Source: Monarcha castaneiventris obscurior
Taxonomy: Eukaryota > Chordata > Aves > Passeriformes > Monarchidae
Assembly: GCA_026261815.1 (NCBI GenBank)
Contig: JAMPIT010000379.1
Span: 21,299,001 to 21,363,000 of the forward strand
Reading direction: 5' to 3'
DNA: 64,000 nucleotides
Shown piece by piece: positions 59,650 to 64,000 of this stretch. Positions within the stretch are counted from its first letter, which is position 1. Each line of letters begins with the position of its first letter. The position numbers and the translations under genes are program-made. The notes beneath the pieces were generated by a model. It was given only the letters and a program-made list of their open reading frames with translations. It was not told the origin of the DNA and ran no database searches.

Positions 59650-59746
59650 AATGCCATGGTTTAGTTGATGAGGAGGTGTTAGGTCATAGGTGGGACTTGA
59701 TGATATCTAAGGTCTTTTCCAACTTAGTTCATTCAGTGATTCTGTG
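59650..59746 (+). mobile_element. CR1 LINE 3' remnant
   Basis: GCCATGGTTTAGTTGATGAG, GACTTGATGATATCTAAGGT and TTCAGTGATTCTGTG match CR1 3' ends of the kind seen at 6290-6375. It lies in the presumed 3' UTR of the SLC7A13-like gene. Confidence 0.8.
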
Positions 59747-59918
59747 TCCATACATACATATATGTGTAGGTTTGCAATATCTGTGTATACATCTATATAT
59801 GTATATGCATGCATGCACACCTATATATCACACCAACAGCCAAGTTGTACTGCTTACAGTCTCAGTTAAACAAAATCCTCTGTTGGCTCTTAGTTGTACT
59901 GGGATTAAATATCTGCCA

Positions 59919-60164
59919 TTATTCACATTTGCCCTTAGCAGATTCATCAGCAGGACATACTTCTAACAGGAGCTGTAAGTGGCAAGTAATTTTATCAAGA
60001 AATGCAAAATGCAATTTAAAATGTATAAAAGGCAGATAAACCACAACACTTCCCAGCATAAACAGGAAAGCATAAACGTATTGCAGGTTTGGAGACCAGA
60101 CTATGGGAGCTAGAACTAGGAAGAAAGACATTGCCACCATCACAAATGGAACTGGTAAAAACAC
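59919..60164 (-). CDS. SLC7A13: SLC7A13-like terminal exon (TM11-TM12 and C-terminus)
   Basis: The acceptor is TTTCTCTTACAG, and the exon has 81 codons then TAA. It encodes VFLPVPFVMVAMSFFLVLAP, SPNLQYVYAFLFMLGSVVVY and a cytoplasmic tail KITCHLQLLLEVCPADES. On the minus strand, AATAAA polyadenylation signals lie at 59428-59433 and 59436-59441, which would give a 3' UTR of about 490 nt containing a CR1 tail. Confidence 0.9.
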   Translation of the reverse strand: MFLPVPFVMVAMSFFLVLAPIVWSPNLQYVYAFLFMLGSVVVYLPFIHFKLHFAFLDKITCHLQLLLEVCPADESAKGKCE

Positions 60165-63034
60165 CTGTAAGAGAAAGAAAAAAAGTGGTTTAGGAAATAA
60201 ATGAACCAACTGTAATTTTATGCCTCATTCATAAGAGTGTGTTCTTTGCCCCAGTAGAGTACCATTTCTCATGTTGCTATAAATTCACCCAGGACAAGAG
60301 TCATCTGACTTAAATTGCCTATAAGAGAGGAATCTTTTTCAAAATATTTGTTTAGACTCCTTCTATTGTCAAGAGGGAGAGAGAGGCAGTACTGGCAACC
60401 CATTTGTTCAGATATAAAATTGTGGATTCCTACAGGACACTCAGGGCTGGGTGCCTAGAAGCCTTCACAATAAGCACACACTTCTAACCCAGCTTTCTGA
60501 CTGCTAGAGTAAGAGGAAATTCAATCTATCCTTAATGCCTGTGATTGTGTCAGGGAAAGTGAGAGCAGATTAACTGTGAATGGCAATGGGTCCTACACTG
60601 TTCTTGTTCCTGCTCCACACTGGTATGGTACCCCATTGTTTGCAAGTCTCCCCCACTCTGCAAAGAACCATCGCCTGTTTTCAAGTGCAAGTTTTCTGGT
60701 GCAGAGACCATCTGTTTGTTTCTCTTCTTTTTATAGTGAAACAAAATTTTCAAATAAGGCTCCAAGCACTGAGATTATTATTTGTATTTTTGTGACTATC
60801 CACTTTTGATTTGCACTTTTTCTGTAACTTTTGCATGCTACCCATGACTCAAATAAAATCTATAAAAATATTTTGTAACTTAGACCCATTTACTTTGTAT
60901 GGTCGATGCAGATGAGGTTCCCGGTATCGAAGTACAATCAGGCTTGCACAAGTCAGTCCAATCATAAGCCAGGCAGAAAATCCAAAGTAATTTGTTAATG
61001 TAAGAAGGTCAGAGGGGATGATAAAAATGGATGCAATGGTGGTTGAAAAAATCATGGCTGGTGCTGGAGTACAGGAGTGGACATTTAGCATGGATATTAA
61101 AATGGGTAAATGTCCTGACTGACTTCCAGCATAACTTAATCGACCAAGTGTGAATATGCTGCTGTTGAGGGCACCAAATATTGAGACAGCAACAGAGAGA
61201 GGAATGATCCAGGCAACAGAGGGGATTACTCGATCAGCCCAAGTGACTGCCACAGCAACTGCAAGAAAGCAAAGAATTAGTGTAGTACAAGTACTATGGT
61301 CTGGATAACTGACAGACTCAACAGGAACAAAAGTTAAAATACAAGAAACACCTGTTATTTACCAGCAATGCCTGCTTTTCATTGCAGTAGTCAAACACGA
61401 ATCCAATCCTAAGGGTATTTCATTTAGGAGCTAAACATTTCCTGGGAGGATAACAGCGAGGAGGAGTGCTGCCTGCCAGAGCAAGTCAGGGAAACCTGCT
61501 GGGGCCAATACTACAGTCATGGACTTCCCAGGAGTGAGCTGCATCTCACTTCCTGCATCACAAACACACACATGGGCAAGGAAAGAAAATTAACTCCTTG
61601 CTCCCTGGTGTGACCACAGTGGTGACACGATCTGTTGTTACAGGAAACGCCAACAGAAGCACATCTATGTTCAGAGATGGCTCAACAAATGTGCTATTAA
61701 TGAGATTTTGCTTTGGGTGGAACTGGGAAATGTGAAAGATTGTTTCTGAAAAAGAGATATTCAATACTGCTTGGAAATTAGCTATAGCTGACATTGTAAC
61801 AAGGACAGTATTTAGTGGGTCTACAACCAAATGCCATGAGGAACATATGTCCTGCAGTGTCCTGTGCAGCACAGGAAGTTATTAGAGATGGGGAAAACAG
61901 TGCCCCTGCCTCAAAAAAAAAAAAAGTAGTGAAGGAACACAAACAAGCAATGTTTGAAAGAGTGCTATAATTTTAAGGCTATCTTCTCAGCTGGATAAAC
62001 ACAGTTCCCCTGGTATGCATGGATCTGGTCATGCCAGCTGGCAGCTGCTATTCACGGATAGTCTGGTATTTGCTGTCTCTTTCATTGTAGAATGCAAACG
62101 ATCCATCTCTCCCTGCAGATGGCCTGACACTGGCTGAGCGGTAATATGAGGTCACTGAGTGACAGCTACACTGTTCCCATTTATATTAGTGAGCTTTTTT
62201 CATAGGTAAAAAATAATTGATCCATCCAAATGAGGTATGGCTTTTGTCATGCCTGTGGGCAAGGTCTGACAGCTCAGTCTCATTACAGTGGGATTTAAAA
62301 TGTGCTGCTTGGACAACCAAGGAGAAATACAGTTCCCCTTGGAGCTTTTCATGGGCAGCTTATTGGTACAGGATCTGAGACAGGCTTTACATACACTGGC
62401 CTTTTGTATAGGCTCTTCTAAGGAATCACAATATTTATCATGAATAATACACACCCAAAATGGCTACATTTTTGTGTCCATAATCTTTTCTATACTCTTG
62501 AATATGTTAGACTTGTCCACCTCCTAAAGAGTAATGGCTTTAGCCTGAGACTCCATGAGGTAGGGAAAGAAGGAGGAGTGAAGATTTAAACTACAGGAAA
62601 ACAAAGGTCATCTCTGTACTTGGGACCTGACATTCACCTTATTTTCCAGGTATTAATACACTTCTGATTTCTTTTTACAGACAGTATAGGGAAAAGCCAA
62701 CAATTTCAACAATCTGCCAGCATTCAGTCCAGCTTGTGTCATAGAGTAAAAGGAAGTTAAGGAAGAATTCTCTGTTAAAAGAATATGAACCCAAATTTCT
62801 GGACTGTGAAGTTAGGTGAGCAGAAGTAACCCAGGACACTGAGATCAGATGGATATGCTAATGGGCCACTCCTTTTTAATTAGAAAAATATTAAATACAT
62901 ACCTGAGGAGACAATTTCCTTAGGTGTGAGCACAGTCAGATATGAGATGTTCACCAGTAAATAAAAAACAATTACTGCAGGAACAGCAGTCATCACAGTT
63001 AAGGGGATATTTCTGCTGGGGCTTTTCATCTCCT
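59919..63034 (-). CDS. SLC7A13: SLC7A13-like amino acid transporter (AGT1 family), 3' half, runs off the right edge
   Basis: Three exons (63034-62903, 61258-60894, 60164-59919) join in frame and end at a TAA. They encode roughly the last 250 residues and about six membrane segments (TM7-TM12) of an APC-superfamily light-chain transporter of the SLC7 family. The phrases LLVNISYLTVLTPKEI, AVTWADR, RPYKVFLP and KITCHLQLLLEVCP fit SLC7A13 better than the related SLC7A9 (b0,+AT), judged from memory of both families. SLC7A13 carries aspartate, glutamate and cystine and pairs with a heavy-chain glycoprotein. The heavy-chain cysteine and TM1-TM6 lie outside the window. No stop or broken splice site is visible. 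SLC7A9-like is the main alternative. Confidence 0.85.
60165..60893 (-). other. SLC7A13-like intron
   Basis: This intron separates the last two coding exons. I see no repeat family or extra exon in it. Confidence 0.7.
60894..61258 (-). CDS. SLC7A13: SLC7A13-like exon (TM8-TM10)
   Basis: The acceptor is CTTTCTTGCAG, the donor is AAA|GTAAAT, and the exon is 365 nt, phase 1 to phase 0. It encodes VAVTWADRVIPSVAWIIPLS, an internal GRLSYAGSQSGHLP loop, and hydrophobic spans ending YREPHLHRPYK. Confidence 0.9.
61259..62902 (-). other. SLC7A13-like intron
   Basis: This 1.6-kb intron separates the TM7 and TM8-TM10 exons. A short A-run lies at about 61913-61925. Otherwise I see nothing assignable. 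Confidence 0.65.
62903..63034 (-). CDS. SLC7A13: SLC7A13-like exon (TM7 region)
   Basis: The acceptor is TTTATTTTTCAG, the donor is G|GTATGT, and the exon is 132 nt, phase 1 to phase 1. It encodes EEMKSPSRNIPLTVMTAVPA and then VIVFYLLVNISYLTVLTPKE. The EE(M/L)K(S/N)P..N(I/L)P signature is typical of SLC7 light chains. The previous exon lies beyond 64000. Confidence 0.88.
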
Positions 63035-64000
63035 CTGAAAAATAAAATTTAAAACAACAAATGAAGCAAACAATGTAGCTTCTGCAAGAGTTTTTCAGTG
63101 GTGAAGCTGTGCAGAGTTTGATAAGACTGATACCAAAGTCCTGTCCCAATCCCTAGTCATGGTTGCTAAATTCTCTGCTTGTGAAGCTCTTCTGTGATAT
63201 TAACCTCAAATAGGTTAATATCACAGAATCTTAAAAAATTTATTTTTATTTATCTATTTTTTAACTGTTTGGAAGGAGGGCTGGATGAAGAGCTGATTGA
63301 TTAAAAAAGATGACAAAAGGAGTGATAATTTCCCTTTGATTTGATTAAGCACATATTTGACTTATATTAGAAAACAGATTTGGTAGGAAATTTTCAAGTA
63401 GCCTTACTTGAAAATCAGTAGCTTAAAAATGAAACTCCAAAGTCACATTATGTATTTTTACATGACTTCATGAGTCCTGATCTGAAACTTACGGAGCATA
63501 TTTGCCTATTCCTACTCAAAACCTTTCTCTTTGCTCTTATATCAAGAAATACAGAAAAAGTAACAGAAAAGATTGAAGGTATAGACATAAGAGCAAAAAT
63601 GCAGTGGGCTTTAAAAGGGGGCCATTCCCAGATGGATTCTGATGATTATTGTCTTTTCCAGTGCAAAGATGGTGGAGGAAAACTGTTTAGTGCTAAGTCT
63701 GAAAGCTTAGAAGTACTCTTAATTCTAAAAAACTCCAAATTTTGCAGGTGAACAACTCAGGCACTGGCACACATTCCTGAGCACGTCATAGTCCCAGCAA
63801 AAAATGGAGCTGGTTTCCAGAACCCTAATCTCAATCACCCTCATCTCAATCAAAAAGGTTCTTTTTCATCTCTTTCACTCCTTTGTCTTGTTCCCTCTCC
63901 TCTTCCCACCTTACTCAGCAATTACAGACAATTTCCTGAGTATTACCAGCAAATAACTCACAAAAGAGAAGAAGTGGAAACTCAAATGTACTGCTTATTT
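63035..64000 (-). other. SLC7A13-like intron reaching the window edge
   Basis: No upstream coding exon was found in this 966-bp stretch. It holds a 16-bp-arm hairpin at 63191-63227 (see findings). Confidence 0.55.
63191..63227. repeat. Perfect inverted repeat, 16-bp arms, 5-nt loop
   Basis: TCTGTGATATTAACCT, loop CAAAT, then AGGTTAATATCACAGA. It lies in an intron of the SLC7A13-like gene. Confidence 0.95.

Noticed and set aside
1..64000. CRISPR arrays, bacterial operons, phage or plasmid functions
   Set aside because: No regularly spaced repeats or prokaryotic gene organisation. Introns, CR1 and LTRs show vertebrate DNA.

Overview
The window looks like a stretch of bird genome, most likely a passerine. 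It is AT-rich and intron-rich. It carries many truncated CR1 LINE copies in both orientations, some still ending in the ATTCTATGATTCTATGA-type 3' repeat. It also has a tRNA-Ile-derived SINE with a CR1-like tail, several solo LTRs with 5-bp target-site duplications, and a decayed endogenous retrovirus pol region.

Two protein-coding genes can be supported, both on the minus strand. The first, at 35.26-51.97 kb, is a 16-exon gene of the ATAD2 family (chromatin AAA+ ATPase). Its frame is open across every splice junction and encodes about 720 residues. AAA1 has intact Walker A, Walker B, sensor and arginine-finger residues. AAA2 has the degenerate nucleotide site usual for the family, and the C-terminal helical segment is conserved. 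The coding segment for the bromodomain, the family's acetyl-lysine reader, is missing: the exon closing AAA2 is separated by only 231 bp from an exon that leads straight into the C-terminal segment. The acidic N-terminal part was not found either. This bromodomain-less ATAD2-like gene is the most interesting item in the window. The second gene, at 59.92-63.03 kb and running off the right edge, is the 3' half (three exons, about six membrane segments) of an SLC7 amino acid transporter, best matched to SLC7A13 (AGT1).

Layout: 1-32 kb is a gene desert with CR1 fragments, a 1.3-kb GC-rich solo LTR (8.94-10.24 kb), a SINE (14.9 kb), a 477-bp solo LTR (16.4-16.8 kb) and a broken ERV pol region (about 22.2-24.6 kb). 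A CpG-rich, promoter-like island lies at 32.5-33.1 kb. The ATAD2-like gene follows; its introns hold CR1 copies, and a solo LTR sits directly against one splice donor. At 54.17-54.24 kb, upstream of the ATAD2-like gene, lies a compact cluster of a palindromic X-box, a GC/KLF box and a CCAAT box, a possible promoter. The SLC7A13-like gene occupies the right end.

Exon limits were set by hand from splice consensus, phase continuity and remembered family similarity. No alignment or database search was run.
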